64,000 bases of DNA from Armatimonadota bacterium (GTDB taxonomy: Bacteria; Sysuimicrobiota; Sysuimicrobiia; Sysuimicrobiales; Humicultoraceae): positions 1,951,906 to 2,015,905 of the forward strand of contig JAVKHP010000001.1 in NCBI GenBank assembly GCA_031459855.1. The letters are read 5' to 3'. A program made the position numbers and the translations under genes. Positions 1 to 7,287 of the stretch are shown piece by piece. Under the pieces are notes generated by a model. That model saw only the letters and a program-made list of their open reading frames with translations, ran no database searches and had not been told where the DNA came from. How positions within the stretch are numbered: position 1 is the stretch's first letter; every line of letters starts with the position of its first letter.

Positions 1-18
1 GGGCGACGCGGGAGGCGG

Positions 19-1416
19 TCAGGGTTCGTCCGGCCGCAGCGCCACCAGCACCGACGAGACCGTGCGCTCGCCGCCGCGGGGCAGCGCGCTCACCACGCGC
101 CCGCCCACGACCAGCGTCGCAGAGCCGCCGCCGTCCAGGTTCATGGCGTCGCGCGCTCCCAGGCGCACCAGGAGCGTCGCCAGTCCCGGCAGGTCCATGC
201 CGGCGCTGTCGCGTCCGGGGCGGTCGACCGTCACGAACAGGACCTTGCCGGTGCCCGTGATCGCCACCGCCGAGCGCGCGGTGCGGACGCGGACGAAGGC
301 CGCCGAGAAGCGCTCCCAGGCGTAGGGGATGTGCACGCGGCCGTCGCGCACCAAGCGCGGCCCGCCCTGCAGCCCGTGCACGATCCCTTCGGGACTGAGG
401 CGGAGGTCGAGGGTGAGGGGTTGTCCGATGCGGATGTCCTGGAGCACCGTCTGCTGTGATTCCGCGGCGGCCAGGGCGTAGCCGTCCGGTGGGATGACCG
501 GGCGCCCGCGTGTGAACGTGACGACCCGTCCCTCCCGGACGATGGCCAGCAGGGCCTGCGGGGGGGTCAGCGGCCCGAACTCCGGTGTGTAGAGCGCCGG
601 ACCCCACCAGCGGGGCGGTCGGTTGATGGCGGAGATGGGCACGGCCAGCCCGGTGTCGGTCACCACGCGGCCGCTGAACGCCACCTCGCCGATCCAGGGC
701 CGGCCCGCGCGGTCAACGGCGAAGACCGACCGGCGGTCCAGCGGCGCCGACAGGATGCGACCATCGATGACGATCAGCCCCAGGGGCAGGCCCGCAGACG
801 AGTAGAACGACCCGTTGATCGCGGCCACGGCGGCCAGGCGCGTGGCCGCGAGGCTGGTCGGCTCGGTGGCCTTGATGGCCGCCCCGCCCAGCGCCGGGCG
901 GATCTCCAGGGCCTGCGGGTCCAACGTCACGACATGCACGGTGGCGTGGCGCCGGCCCGCGGGGACGCGGAGGCGCGCGTACGCCGCGCTCTGGGGCACC
1001 GGCACGCTGCTCCAGGCTGGCGGAAAGACCGCGACGGTCAGCCGGTCGGTGCCGGTGTAGACCCTGTAGCGGGCAGGCTGGCGCAGCCCGATCTCGAGTC
1101 GGACGACCTCGGGCGTGAGGCGGCGTACCAGCACCCGGTCCACGGCGCCGTGGCCGACGGTCACGAGGCGTTCGGCGTCGCCCTCCACGGCCCAGAGGTC
1201 GACTGCCACCATGTCGGCGGTGGCCGCCGTGCGGTAGCGTACGGCACCAGAAAGCCGGGTGACGACGTAGACCGCCTGCCCGTTCGACGACCACGCCACG
1301 TCGAGCAGGCGCGCGAGGCTTGCGGCGTGGACGGGGCGCGGGCAGAGGAGGACCGCCAGACCGACCAGCGGCCCCAGGACAGCCAGAGCGCGTCGCGCGG
1401 TGCGACGAATCGCCAC
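19..1416 (-). CDS. Exported phosphodiester glycosidase (NAGPA-like) with N-terminal AMIN-like domain
   Basis: The 465-residue product probably acts outside the membrane on a sugar-phosphodiester or cell-wall glycan. A GTG start at 1416 puts a signal peptide at the N-terminus (Arg-rich start, hydrophobic stretch, cleavage near PVHA). Residues about 35-150 look like an AMIN domain, a beta-rich envelope-binding module. The C-terminal 300 residues match the phosphodiester glycosidase family (NAGPA/DUF2233), with the NGSFY and MNLDGGGSAT signatures of that fold. The frame stays open upstream to 1773, but that extension covers an intrinsic terminator and a small ORF, so it is unlikely to be coding. 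There is no convincing ribosome site before 1416, so the exact start is uncertain. The substrate cannot be read from sequence. Confidence 0.72.
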   Translation of the reverse strand: MAIRRTARRALAVLGPLVGLAVLLCPRPVHAASLARLLDVAWSSNGQAVYVVTRLSGAVRYRTAATADMVAVDLWAVEGDAERLVTVGHGAVDRVLVRRLTPEVVRLEIGLRQPARYRVYTGTDRLTVAVFPPAWSSVPVPQSAAYARLRVPAGRRHATVHVVTLDPQALEIRPALGGAAIKATEPTSLAATRLAAVAAINGSFYSSAGLPLGLIVIDGRILSAPLDRRSVFAVDRAGRPWIGEVAFSGRVVTDTGLAVPISAINRPPRWWGPALYTPEFGPLTPPQALLAIVREGRVVTFTRGRPVIPPDGYALAAAESQQTVLQDIRIGQPLTLDLRLSPEGIVHGLQGGPRLVRDGRVHIPYAWERFSAAFVRVRTARSAVAITGTGKVLFVTVDRPGRDSAGMDLPGLATLLVRLGARDAMNLDGGGSATLVVGGRVVSALPRGGERTVSSVLVALRPDEP

Positions 1417-1591
1417 GGTCAGGTATGCGGCGCTGTCGGGCCCACGGCCATGACGGCCCGTGTGCGCCGTGATACGCGGTGCGGCGTCCAGACTCCTGCC
1501 GGCAGCCTGCACGTCCTCGCGCCGGCGTGGCGTGCGGCGGCCCGCGCCCCGGATCGGGGCTTGCGGCGGCAGCAGGCCAGCGCAGCAGGCC

Positions 1592-1629
1592 AAAAGAAAA
1601 GCGCCCCGGCCCACCGAGCCAGGACGCTT
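1592..1629 (-). terminator. Intrinsic terminator of the small transcript
   Basis: Read on the minus strand, the arms AGCGTCCTGGC and GCCGGGGCGCT can form an 11-bp stem (with G-U pairs) around a short loop, followed directly by TTTTCTTTT. This is a textbook Rho-independent terminator. It lies about 20 bases after the 14-codon ORF and 175 bases before the glycosidase start, so it could end a stand-alone small RNA or act as an attenuator for that gene. Confidence 0.75.
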
Positions 1630-1649
1630 CCCGCGCATCGCGCGGTGTG

Positions 1650-1694
1650 TTACCGGGACATCCTCCACGGGTGGGCCGGGGACATCGGTTGCAT
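1650..1694 (-). CDS. 14-residue peptide ORF between a promoter and a terminator
   Basis: The ATG at 1694 is preceded by a strong ribosome site, AAAGGAGGTGAGG (1713-1701 on the minus strand), about 8 bases upstream. The product reads MQPMSPAHPWRMSR and ends with TAA. Upstream is a good promoter and downstream an intrinsic terminator. It could be a leader peptide controlling the glycosidase gene or an independent small protein. The peptide has no run of one amino acid typical of biosynthetic attenuators, and I recognise no family. Confidence 0.45.
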   Translation of the reverse strand: MQPMSPAHPWRMSR

Positions 1695-1749
1695 CGTCGG
1701 CCTCACCTCCTTTCTGGTCAGCCACCTGGACACGGTGGATGATGGGTGG

Positions 1750-1778
1750 AGCATAGCACGGGCGCTCCAGCATGGCAA
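1750..1778 (-). promoter_or_regulatory. Sigma-70-type promoter for the small transcript
   Basis: On the minus strand, TTGCCA (1778-1773) and TATGCT (1755-1750) are separated by exactly 17 bases. The expected start near 1743 would give a transcript of about 150 bases ending at the terminator at 1592-1629. A short CCACC/GGTGG inverted repeat lies in the leader before the ribosome site. Confidence 0.55.
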
Positions 1779-2006
1779 CACCGGCGGTAGCCCGGCAGCC
1801 GCGAGTGCCGTCGTCTGGCAGGCGGGGTCACAGGGTGCACCCGTGGCACCCGCCCGGGAGCGTTCGAAGGGTGTCGCCCACCGTCGCCCTACCGGTGTGT
1901 AGCGGATCGCGCGGCACGCGTCGCTGAAGACGTAGGGCCCCACCATCGCGCGGGCCGTGTCGGAGGACGTGGTGGGTCTCCCCGAGAGGGCGTGAGCCCC
2001 AGACGC

Positions 2007-2423
2007 TCACGGTCGGTGCTCACCGCGCCCCCGCCGCAACACGATCGCCACGTCGCCCGTCCGCTGGCGCTCCTCCACGACCACGACGTAGAACCGCTGG
2101 CGCCGGCCGTCGACGAGGTAGCGCGTGTAGAGTCGACCGTCGCTCTTGCGCGACTCGCTCTCGAACGCGCTGGTCCACCCCGCGATCTGCAGCGTCTGGT
2201 AGAACGCGCGCACCTGTTCGTAGCGCGCCTGGGAGCGCAGCTCGACCTGCTCCCACAGCGCGCGGGGAAAGCCGTGGGCTTCCCCGACGAACGCCGCCGT
2301 GCCGACGACCGTGGCGCCCGGGAAGAACCGCAGGTCGCCCAGCGCCTGTCCCCGTCCGCGGCCGCACGCCGCCAGGACGACCGCCAGGAGGAGGATGCCA
2401 GCGGTCGACGGCGCACGCGACAC
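2007..2423 (-). CDS. Small predicted lipoprotein, unknown function
   Basis: The product is about 138 residues. A GTG start at 2423 gives a short basic N-terminus, a hydrophobic segment and a lipobox ending LAAC, so the protein should be lipid-anchored outside the cytoplasmic membrane. The rest is a compact alpha/beta region with a basic, strand-rich C-terminus (YVVVVEERQRTGDVAIVL). I recognise no family. The frame is open upstream to 2555, but that part is made of two near-identical 31-bp repeats and looks non-coding. The start is placed by the signal peptide rather than by a clear ribosome site. Confidence 0.6.
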   Translation of the reverse strand: MSRAPSTAGILLLAVVLAACGRGRGQALGDLRFFPGATVVGTAAFVGEAHGFPRALWEQVELRSQARYEQVRAFYQTLQIAGWTSAFESESRKSDGRLYTRYLVDGRRQRFYVVVVEERQRTGDVAIVLRRGRGEHRP

Positions 2424-2531
2424 ACGCAGGACGTGGGCGGGACATCCTGTCCGCTGCGTCACGGCACGGTTGCTGGCGACACCGGCCCCGGGCGGCTGCG
2501 CACGCAGGACGTGGGAGGGACGTCCTGTCCG
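2423..2531. repeat. Two 31-bp direct repeats upstream of the lipoprotein gene
   Basis: Copies at 2423-2453 and 2501-2531 match at 29 of 31 positions and lie 78 bp apart. Each begins CACGCAGGACGTGGG and ends TCCTGTCCG. Parts of each can pair with themselves (GGACA with TGTCC). They may be regulatory sites for the lipoprotein gene or copies of a dispersed extragenic repeat. Confidence 0.6.
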
Positions 2532-2583
2532 CGCCGCCTTTCCCGTGTGCCGCACCGAGGGACGGGCGTCCGACGTGCCTCGG

Positions 2584-3108
2584 TCACGGACCGAACCGGA
2601 ACTCGATCTGGTCGCCGTCTTTGGGCACGTACGCGTGGGCGTCGTCGATGGGGTTTCCGTTGACCAGCACCGCCACGCGGCCCGTCCGGCCGTCAGGGCA
2701 GCGGTCGCCGGTCGTGTAGGTCTTCCCGCGCACGGTGAGGGAGGTGTTGGTCACCTCCATCCCGACGCTGCGCAGGAAGGCGCCTAGGGTGGCGTTGCGG
2801 CCGGCTTCCTCCGGGGTGGCCGGGTGAATGTGGATCACGTCGTCGCCGTGGGTGTGGACGTTGCCCGGTGACGGGGGCAGCGGAGGCGTGCGCTCGCCGC
2901 ACAGCACGATCCGGAACGGCGCGTGCCAGTGGTCGCCGACGCGCGGCAGGCGCGCACCCGGCCGACTGCCCAGCGCGATGAGGACGCCGACGACGGCGAC
3001 CAGCGCCACGGCGGCTGCGGCCCACGGCGCCGGGCTGCGGCGCGGGGCCACCAGGGGCTTCTTCGCCTGCCTGGGCCGGCCCCTGCCCGGCCGCGGATGG
3101 TCAGGCAC
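2584..3108 (-). CDS. Membrane-anchored His-rich protein, unknown function
   Basis: The 174-residue product starts with a basic, Pro-rich cytoplasmic tail. One transmembrane helix follows at about residues 27-48 (PWAAAAVALVAVVGVLIAL), then an external domain of about 120 residues. That domain holds clustered histidines (HWHAPF near residue 60 and HTHGDDVIHIHP near residue 87) and ends in a beta-rich part that resembles a ubiquitin-like/MoaD fold (VLVNGNPI ... GDQIEFRFGP). Similar HWHA proteins occur as uncharacterised membrane proteins in high-GC bacteria. The histidines suggest metal binding, but this is inference. It lies 105 bases downstream of the sufT-like gene on the same strand. Confidence 0.65.
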   Translation of the reverse strand: MPDHPRPGRGRPRQAKKPLVAPRRSPAPWAAAAVALVAVVGVLIALGSRPGARLPRVGDHWHAPFRIVLCGERTPPLPPSPGNVHTHGDDVIHIHPATPEEAGRNATLGAFLRSVGMEVTNTSLTVRGKTYTTGDRCPDGRTGRVAVLVNGNPIDDAHAYVPKDGDQIEFRFGP

Positions 3109-3213
3109 CGCCGTCTCCTGCCGCGCGGGTAGGGGCCGCGGCGACCGTGCGCGTGCAGATGGGGACGTTGGTGGAGACCAAGTGTGCCACGACCACGCTA
3201 CAGCGTCCCTTGG

Positions 3214-3531
3214 CTACACGGGAATGCCCATCATCTGCAGCTGCAGCCGGCCGTCCTCGGTGACCCGATCGGGCGTCCACGGCGGCGTCCACACGAACTC
3301 CACGGACACTGACTCCGCCCCGATCGCCTGTAACTTGTTCTCGATCTCGGCGGCGATCATGGGACCCACCGGGCAGCCCGGTGCGGTCAGGGTCATGGTG
3401 ATGCGGACCTGTTCGCCCTCGACCTGGAGGTCGTAGACGAGCCCCAGGTCCCAGACGTTGACCGGGATCTCAGGATCGAAGACCGTCTTCAAGACGTCGA
3501 TGACGCGTTCGCGGGTGATCGCGTCGTCCAT
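3214..3531 (-). CDS. sufT: SufT/DUF59 metal-sulfur cluster assembly factor
   Basis: This 105-residue MIP18-family (DUF59) protein is predicted to help mature or target Fe-S clusters in the cytoplasm. The conserved motif TAPGCPVG around residue 52 contains the family cysteine, and DPEIPVNVWDLGLVYD near the N-terminus is the family signature. The ATG at 3531 has GGAGGAA a few bases upstream. An upstream frame extension to 3606 lies in the promoter and 5' leader, so it was rejected. The -35 box overlaps the left target duplication of the mobile element. The symbol is by family only; PaaD-like relatives share the domain. Confidence 0.82.
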   Translation of the reverse strand: MDDAITRERVIDVLKTVFDPEIPVNVWDLGLVYDLQVEGEQVRITMTLTAPGCPVGPMIAAEIENKLQAIGAESVSVEFVWTPPWTPDRVTEDGRLQLQMMGIPV

Positions 3532-3576
3532 CGCGCATTCCTCCGCACGGGCCCGGCAGGCCGCGGAACTTGGTTC

Positions 3577-3606
3577 ATTGTACCGGCCTGGCGCGGGCGG
3601 GGTCAA
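3577..3606 (-). promoter_or_regulatory. Promoter of the sufT-like gene
   Basis: On the minus strand, TTGACC (3606-3601) and TACAAT (3582-3577) are 18 bases apart, a strong sigma-70-type match. The predicted start near 3570 gives a leader of about 40 bases that carries the GGAGGAA ribosome site. The -35 box shares bases with the 14-bp target duplication at 3602-3615. Confidence 0.6.
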
Positions 3607-3615
3607 ACGGCGAGG
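3602..3615 (+). repeat. Left target-site duplication of the Cas1 element
   Basis: GTCAAACGGCGAGG is found here and again, perfectly, at 16444-16457, immediately outside the two inverted-repeat tips. A 14-bp duplication matches the 14-15 bp reported for casposase integration. The match extends further on the right side only because a solo element end follows there. Confidence 0.8.
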
Positions 3616-3990
3616 GGGATAAGAGCCTAACCCTGCCGGGAGTTCCCCCTACAGTTCGCTCGTCGGGGGTTTGTGCAAGGGGTGGCTTCATGCCTCCCCT
3701 GGTGGGAGTGTGGGGTGACGTGGGTGTGGTGGGGCGTGTGGTCTGGTGGCGCGGGTGGCCTCTGCCGTGGGGGTGTGACGTGGTGACGTGGCAAGGCGCA
3801 CGTGGGGTGGTCTCTGCCCTCTCCCCCTGGTGGGTCACTGTGCGGTCGCGCCAAGCGTGCCCCGTGGAGGTCGCGGTCTATTGGGCCTCCCCCCTGGGCC
3901 GGCGCGGGGGGGCTTGGCGGGACGCGGCGTCCTCGGGGCGCCACCCCCTCGGGAGGCCGACCGTGGGTCGGGCTGCCCGCGACCCGCACT
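3616..3990 (+). repeat. Left end of the Cas1 element (inverted repeat plus subterminal region)
   Basis: The first 36 bases are the terminal inverted repeat. The rest, to about 3990, is a G/T-rich, gene-free stretch with landmarks shared in order with the right end and with the solo end: a GTGCAAGGG-type motif about 60 bp from the tip, GTGGTGACGTG near 3780, a TGGGTCACTG block near 3831 and a GCGTGCCCCGTGG block near 3855. Open frames across it are low-complexity and not credible genes. These blocks are candidate integrase or HTH binding sites. Confidence 0.65.
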
Positions 3991-4038
3991 AGCCGGCTGG
4001 GCTTGGCCGGAACGAACAAAATTGCGTGTCTCGTCGCT

Positions 4039-5061
4039 TCAAATGTCGACATCGACTGTGTAATTGATCCGTCCTCCGTTGGGAATCACGTAGGAAAACA
4101 CTCGCTCTTGCCGCACGAAGTTCTCCAGGGTTCCAAACATCCGGCGGATATTGGTCAAGGTATACTGAGTAGGATTGCGACGCCCCTCGATGAGTTTGTA
4201 GGGGGGCGTAGGTATCGTCATTCGCGGCCAGCAGAAAGCATCAGCGATCAAGTCGGCAAGCGCTTGAAGATTATCACGGCATTGATTAGGGTCCGGAAAC
4301 TGGCACTGATACCCACCTAGCCCCAAGTGGCGCGAGGTGACTTGCCCCCTTCCACGTGTAAACCCTACCCGTTCGATAGCGGGGAAGACTCGATCGCGCA
4401 TGGTTTCCTCAAAGGATTCTGTATCGATGCGGCTCAGCGTTGCCACAAGTTGCGGATGGGGAATCCAGTTTCTAACCCAATCGTGGACGTTCCTTGGATA
4501 TCTCTGACCGTTGATCCACGAAGAATCAGGGAGCCAGAGAAATGCCTCTTGGAACGGATCGCAGACGGGTCCAAGGTCAACATTGTGTAGCCAAAGCAAG
4601 AAATGAATCGTCCCCAACGGATACTTGTGCGGGAATGTTCTGCCATCGCAAAGACTACAGGCTTCTCCGTGATCTCGGGCACGACCGCCTCCGGCACGTC
4701 CAGTGACACCTCGAAAGAGGTTGGGGTTCACCGATTCGCGATGTTCGAGGATGTTGCCAGTAGCGGACTCTAGCAAAATATGGTGACCTATGCTTCTAAT
4801 TTCGGCGCGACTAACGTCGAGGTCGAGCCAAACTGCGTTGCGCAGGCACCTCGGACTGATCTGGTGCGAATACCAGACTTTGTGATAATCGACGTAGAAA
4901 CCAGCGACATCCCACGCGAACAAATGGTGCATCAGAACGCCGCACATTACCGAGTCCAAGTCGTCGCCGAGAACCATCTGGAGGCCTTGCTTTGTCAGCC
5001 ACGGGTGTCGCTCAAGGATTGACCCGCGCGAGAACTTGTCAAGGACATAGGGTTGGGTCAA
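4039..5061 (-). CDS. Unknown protein with DHH-phosphoesterase-like motifs
   Basis: The 340-residue product comes from a TTG start at 5061 with AGGAGG 8 bases upstream. Near residue 30 it has GDDLDSVMCG, and near residues 77-95 a LDLD...GHHIL pattern. The order and spacing resemble motifs I-III of DHH phosphoesterases, though the classic DHH triplet reads GHH. A CxxC pair (CSLCDG) lies mid-protein. GC is clearly lower than in the flanking core genes, consistent with transfer. It is transcribed divergently from the HTH-methyltransferase pair, as defence cassettes often are. I do not recognise a named family; the phosphoesterase suggestion is tentative. Confidence 0.55.
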   Translation of the reverse strand: MTQPYVLDKFSRGSILERHPWLTKQGLQMVLGDDLDSVMCGVLMHHLFAWDVAGFYVDYHKVWYSHQISPRCLRNAVWLDLDVSRAEIRSIGHHILLESATGNILEHRESVNPNLFRGVTGRAGGGRARDHGEACSLCDGRTFPHKYPLGTIHFLLWLHNVDLGPVCDPFQEAFLWLPDSSWINGQRYPRNVHDWVRNWIPHPQLVATLSRIDTESFEETMRDRVFPAIERVGFTRGRGQVTSRHLGLGGYQCQFPDPNQCRDNLQALADLIADAFCWPRMTIPTPPYKLIEGRRNPTQYTLTNIRRMFGTLENFVRQERVFSYVIPNGGRINYTVDVDI

Positions 5062-5127
5062 CAGCGTGACCTCCTGGCATTTCTAAGAGTGTTACCCTTC
5101 AGACTGAGTTTTCTCCTCGCCTTCGAC

Positions 5128-5156
5128 TTGACTCTGGCGGGAAGAGGCGATAAACT
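5128..5156 (+). promoter_or_regulatory. Promoter of the HTH-methyltransferase operon
   Basis: TTGACT (5128-5133) and TAAACT (5151-5156) are separated by 17 bases. Only 8 bases lie between the -10 box and the ATG at 5165, with no ribosome site, so a leaderless or nearly leaderless mRNA is expected. Confidence 0.6.
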
Positions 5157-5164
5157 ACAAAAAA

Positions 5165-5386
5165 ATGCGAAAAGAAGCAAATCACTCAATTAGCCAGCAG
5201 ACAGAGGGAGGAGACCTCCTGACGTTAGAGGAGGCAGCACGATTTCTCAGGCTGTCGCGGCATACTTTGTACAAGATGGTTTCCGCAGGTCGCATTCCTG
5301 CCCTACGCGCCGGGCGCCAATGGCGTTTCAGCAAACGACATCTTGAGGACTGGCTTAGAGACAACGCGAAAAGGCGGAGGGACTAA
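5165..5386 (+). CDS. Excisionase-family helix-turn-helix protein
   Basis: The 73-residue DNA-binding protein has the typical excisionase/MerR-like pattern: LTLEEAARFLRLSRHTLYKMVSAGRIPALRAGRQWRF in two adjacent parts (residues about 19-57), followed by a helix DLEDWL-like tail. Such proteins act as excisionases or as small transcription or specificity factors next to methyltransferases. It overlaps the methyltransferase start at TAATG, indicating translational coupling. No integrase partner of the tyrosine family is present, so a role in regulation of the operon, or in directing the Cas1 element, is possible. Confidence 0.75.
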   Translation: MRKEANHSISQQTEGGDLLTLEEAARFLRLSRHTLYKMVSAGRIPALRAGRQWRFSKRHLEDWLRDNAKRRRD

Positions 5387-6318
5387 TGAACAAGATTTTT
5401 CTCAAGAGCTGCGAGAGAATGGATGAATTGCCAGATGGGAGCATCGCTCTTACGGTGACCAGCCCACCTTACTGGAACGCTATCGACTACGACGTTCACA
5501 CAAAGAGCAAGGGCGCCAACTATCGCTACCGCCAGAACGTGCCATACGAAGAGTATCTTGGATTTCTGCGACGATGCTTCACGGAGGTCAAGCGGGTCAC
5601 GAAAGACGGAGGCTATTTGGCCATTGTGGTGGGTACCGTCCTCCTAAATGGCAAGCACACGCCTCTACCTTTCCACCTTGTGGGTCTTCTGGAGGAAATC
5701 GGTTGGGAATTCCATCAGGATATCATTTGGCACAAGTGCACTGCAGGTGTGAAGCGTGCGGGCTCTGTTATCCAGAAACCATACCCCGGTTATTATTACC
5801 CCAACATCATGACAGAGTACATCCTGATTTTCCGGAAACCTGGCGAGTCCAAGATCTACAACGCGATCTCTACGGAAAGGAAGGAAGAGAGCAAGATTCA
5901 AATTGATTCAGTCTTCACAATGGACACGGCAAACAACGTGTGGCACATTGCACCTGTGCCGCCAGGTCAATACAACCACCCTTGCCCGTTCCCCGAGGAG
6001 ATTCCTTATCGACTCATTACCTTGTACTCCTACAAAGGCGACACTGTTCTCGACCCCTTCGTTGGGGTGGGCACCACTCTCAAGGTTGCCCATAACCTAG
6101 GCAGGAGATGGATTGGCTACGAGATTATTGAGGAGTATGTAGAGGAGTCCTACCGCCGCATCAACCAGCCTTTGCGCTTACGCAAGCAATTGATTGTGTC
6201 ATTTGATAAGATCTCGCACGGCGTCAAGATACCCGCCAAGAACCCACCTAGGACCCCGTTCACTCGACCATGGCGGAAGAAACGGCAAAAGGGTCTTGAA
6301 CCCATACGGCTCTTCTAA
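5386..6318 (+). CDS. Beta-class DNA methyltransferase (SPPY type)
   Basis: The 310-residue enzyme should transfer a methyl group from S-adenosylmethionine to the amino group of cytosine (N4) or adenine (N6) in DNA. Motif IV TSPPYW is at residues 25-30 and the SAM-binding motif DPFVGVGTT is near residue 223. This permuted order defines the beta class. The length is normal and the frame intact. Its start overlaps the stop of the HTH gene. No restriction endonuclease of a known family is adjacent. The divergent 340-residue protein could be its partner, or the methylase may be solitary and protect or mark the element. The base specificity is unknown. Confidence 0.88.
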   Translation: MNKIFLKSCERMDELPDGSIALTVTSPPYWNAIDYDVHTKSKGANYRYRQNVPYEEYLGFLRRCFTEVKRVTKDGGYLAIVVGTVLLNGKHTPLPFHLVGLLEEIGWEFHQDIIWHKCTAGVKRAGSVIQKPYPGYYYPNIMTEYILIFRKPGESKIYNAISTERKEESKIQIDSVFTMDTANNVWHIAPVPPGQYNHPCPFPEEIPYRLITLYSYKGDTVLDPFVGVGTTLKVAHNLGRRWIGYEIIEEYVEESYRRINQPLRLRKQLIVSFDKISHGVKIPAKNPPRTPFTRPWRKKRQKGLEPIRLF

Positions 6319-6366
6319 CTGGCCCCGGGCTTGACCGAGCCCCCATCACAGCCAACAATAGAGGAT

Positions 6367-6406
6367 GTGAAGTGAAGTGAAGTGAAGTGAAGTGAAGTGA
6401 AGTGAA
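6367..6406 (+). repeat. Pentanucleotide microsatellite (GTGAA)8
   Basis: Eight perfect tandem GTGAA units. A promoter-like pair lies just before them (TTGACC near 6333, AACAAT 17 bases later), and the repeat lies in the leader of the secreted/membrane gene pair starting at 6472. Every frame through it meets TGA within 15 bases, so it is non-coding. Copy-number change could alter leader length or structure. Confidence 0.85.
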
Positions 6407-6471
6407 AGTGGGCGAAACCTGTCACCGGCGCTACATGGCGGTGGGCCTGATCATCGCACGGGGGCGAGGCC

Positions 6472-7287
6472 ATGTTGTCCACCGCAGGATTGCTGCTCTC
6501 GCTGATAACACCGTTTGTCGTTGCGATTCCTTCTCAAGTACTCCTCGCCCAGGAGCTGGAGTGTCGGGTATCAGAATGGCTACCTATTGGTTTGGCGAGG
6601 CAAGGTGGATACGCTTTCAATTACCAGTCGGGCAGAGGTCCAAACTGCAGGGTGTATCGCTTGCGTAATATGCCCGGCGGCCTCCTCACCCCGGTTCGGT
6701 GGAGGGACCGCGGAGAGATTTTCATCGATCAAAACCTCGCTGCTTGTACAAAGGAGACGCGCACGTGCCCCTGGATGGAGGCCATAAAGATATCATCGCG
6801 GGCGGTGACCGGGCGGACGACAATATCCTACGGCGTCAACAAGGACGAATACAGTGACTATCCTGACGCTTATCGACGCGGGGAACTTGCGGCGTTCGCA
6901 CCTCTCGTGACCATTCTGCGGGGGATAACCGCTAGCGCAGCAGGGGAGCCAGTGGAGATCGAGATCCGCGTAGTTTCGACTGTGCAAGCGGGGGCTGTTC
7001 TGAGGCTGCAGTATGAAATCATGCTCATTCGCAGTTCGGTGGGTGCCTTCGAGTATGTAGCGCCAGGGAAAAGGCCGGAAGGGTTCGGTATTGTATGGGA
7101 ATCCCCCACCAGCTCATGGTTTCTTGATTACATAGGATCCGTCAGACGATTGGCTATAGGTTCTCCACGTTCGGTCGCAACTTCCACTACTGCCCCTCTA
7201 CTCGTTGATTCGTCCCGACTCGTGGTCATGCAAAGGGACAGGGAGATTCTCGCCACTACTGCGCCCGCGTACAAACCTCGGGAATGA
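6472..7287 (+). CDS. Predicted secreted protein, unknown
   Basis: The 271-residue product starts with a clear signal peptide (MLSTAGLLLSLITPFVVAIPSQVLLA, in two parts) and has no further membrane segment. The mature part contains several cysteines (CRVSEW, NCRVYRL, CTKETRTC) that could form disulfides. No family is recognised. GC is lower than in the core genome. The stop overlaps the next start at ATGA, so it is co-translated with the downstream membrane protein. A secreted protein coupled to a small membrane protein could be an export or immunity pair, but nothing in the sequence proves this. Confidence 0.55.
   Translation: MLSTAGLLLSLITPFVVAIPSQVLLAQELECRVSEWLPIGLARQGGYAFNYQSGRGPNCRVYRLRNMPGGLLTPVRWRDRGEIFIDQNLAACTKETRTCPWMEAIKISSRAVTGRTTISYGVNKDEYSDYPDAYRRGELAAFAPLVTILRGITASAAGEPVEIEIRVVSTVQAGAVLRLQYEIMLIRSSVGAFEYVAPGKRPEGFGIVWESPTSSWFLDYIGSVRRLAIGSPRSVATSTTAPLLVDSSRLVVMQRDREILATTAPAYKPRE

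Noticed and set aside
3570-4052. Several open frames on both strands across the left element end
   Set aside because: They are low-complexity products of G/T-rich repeat DNA, do not share a frame with the homologous right end, and have no ribosome sites.
6402-6668. Frame of 88 codons beginning in the GTGAA tract
   Set aside because: It overlaps the better-supported secreted-protein gene in another frame and begins inside a microsatellite.
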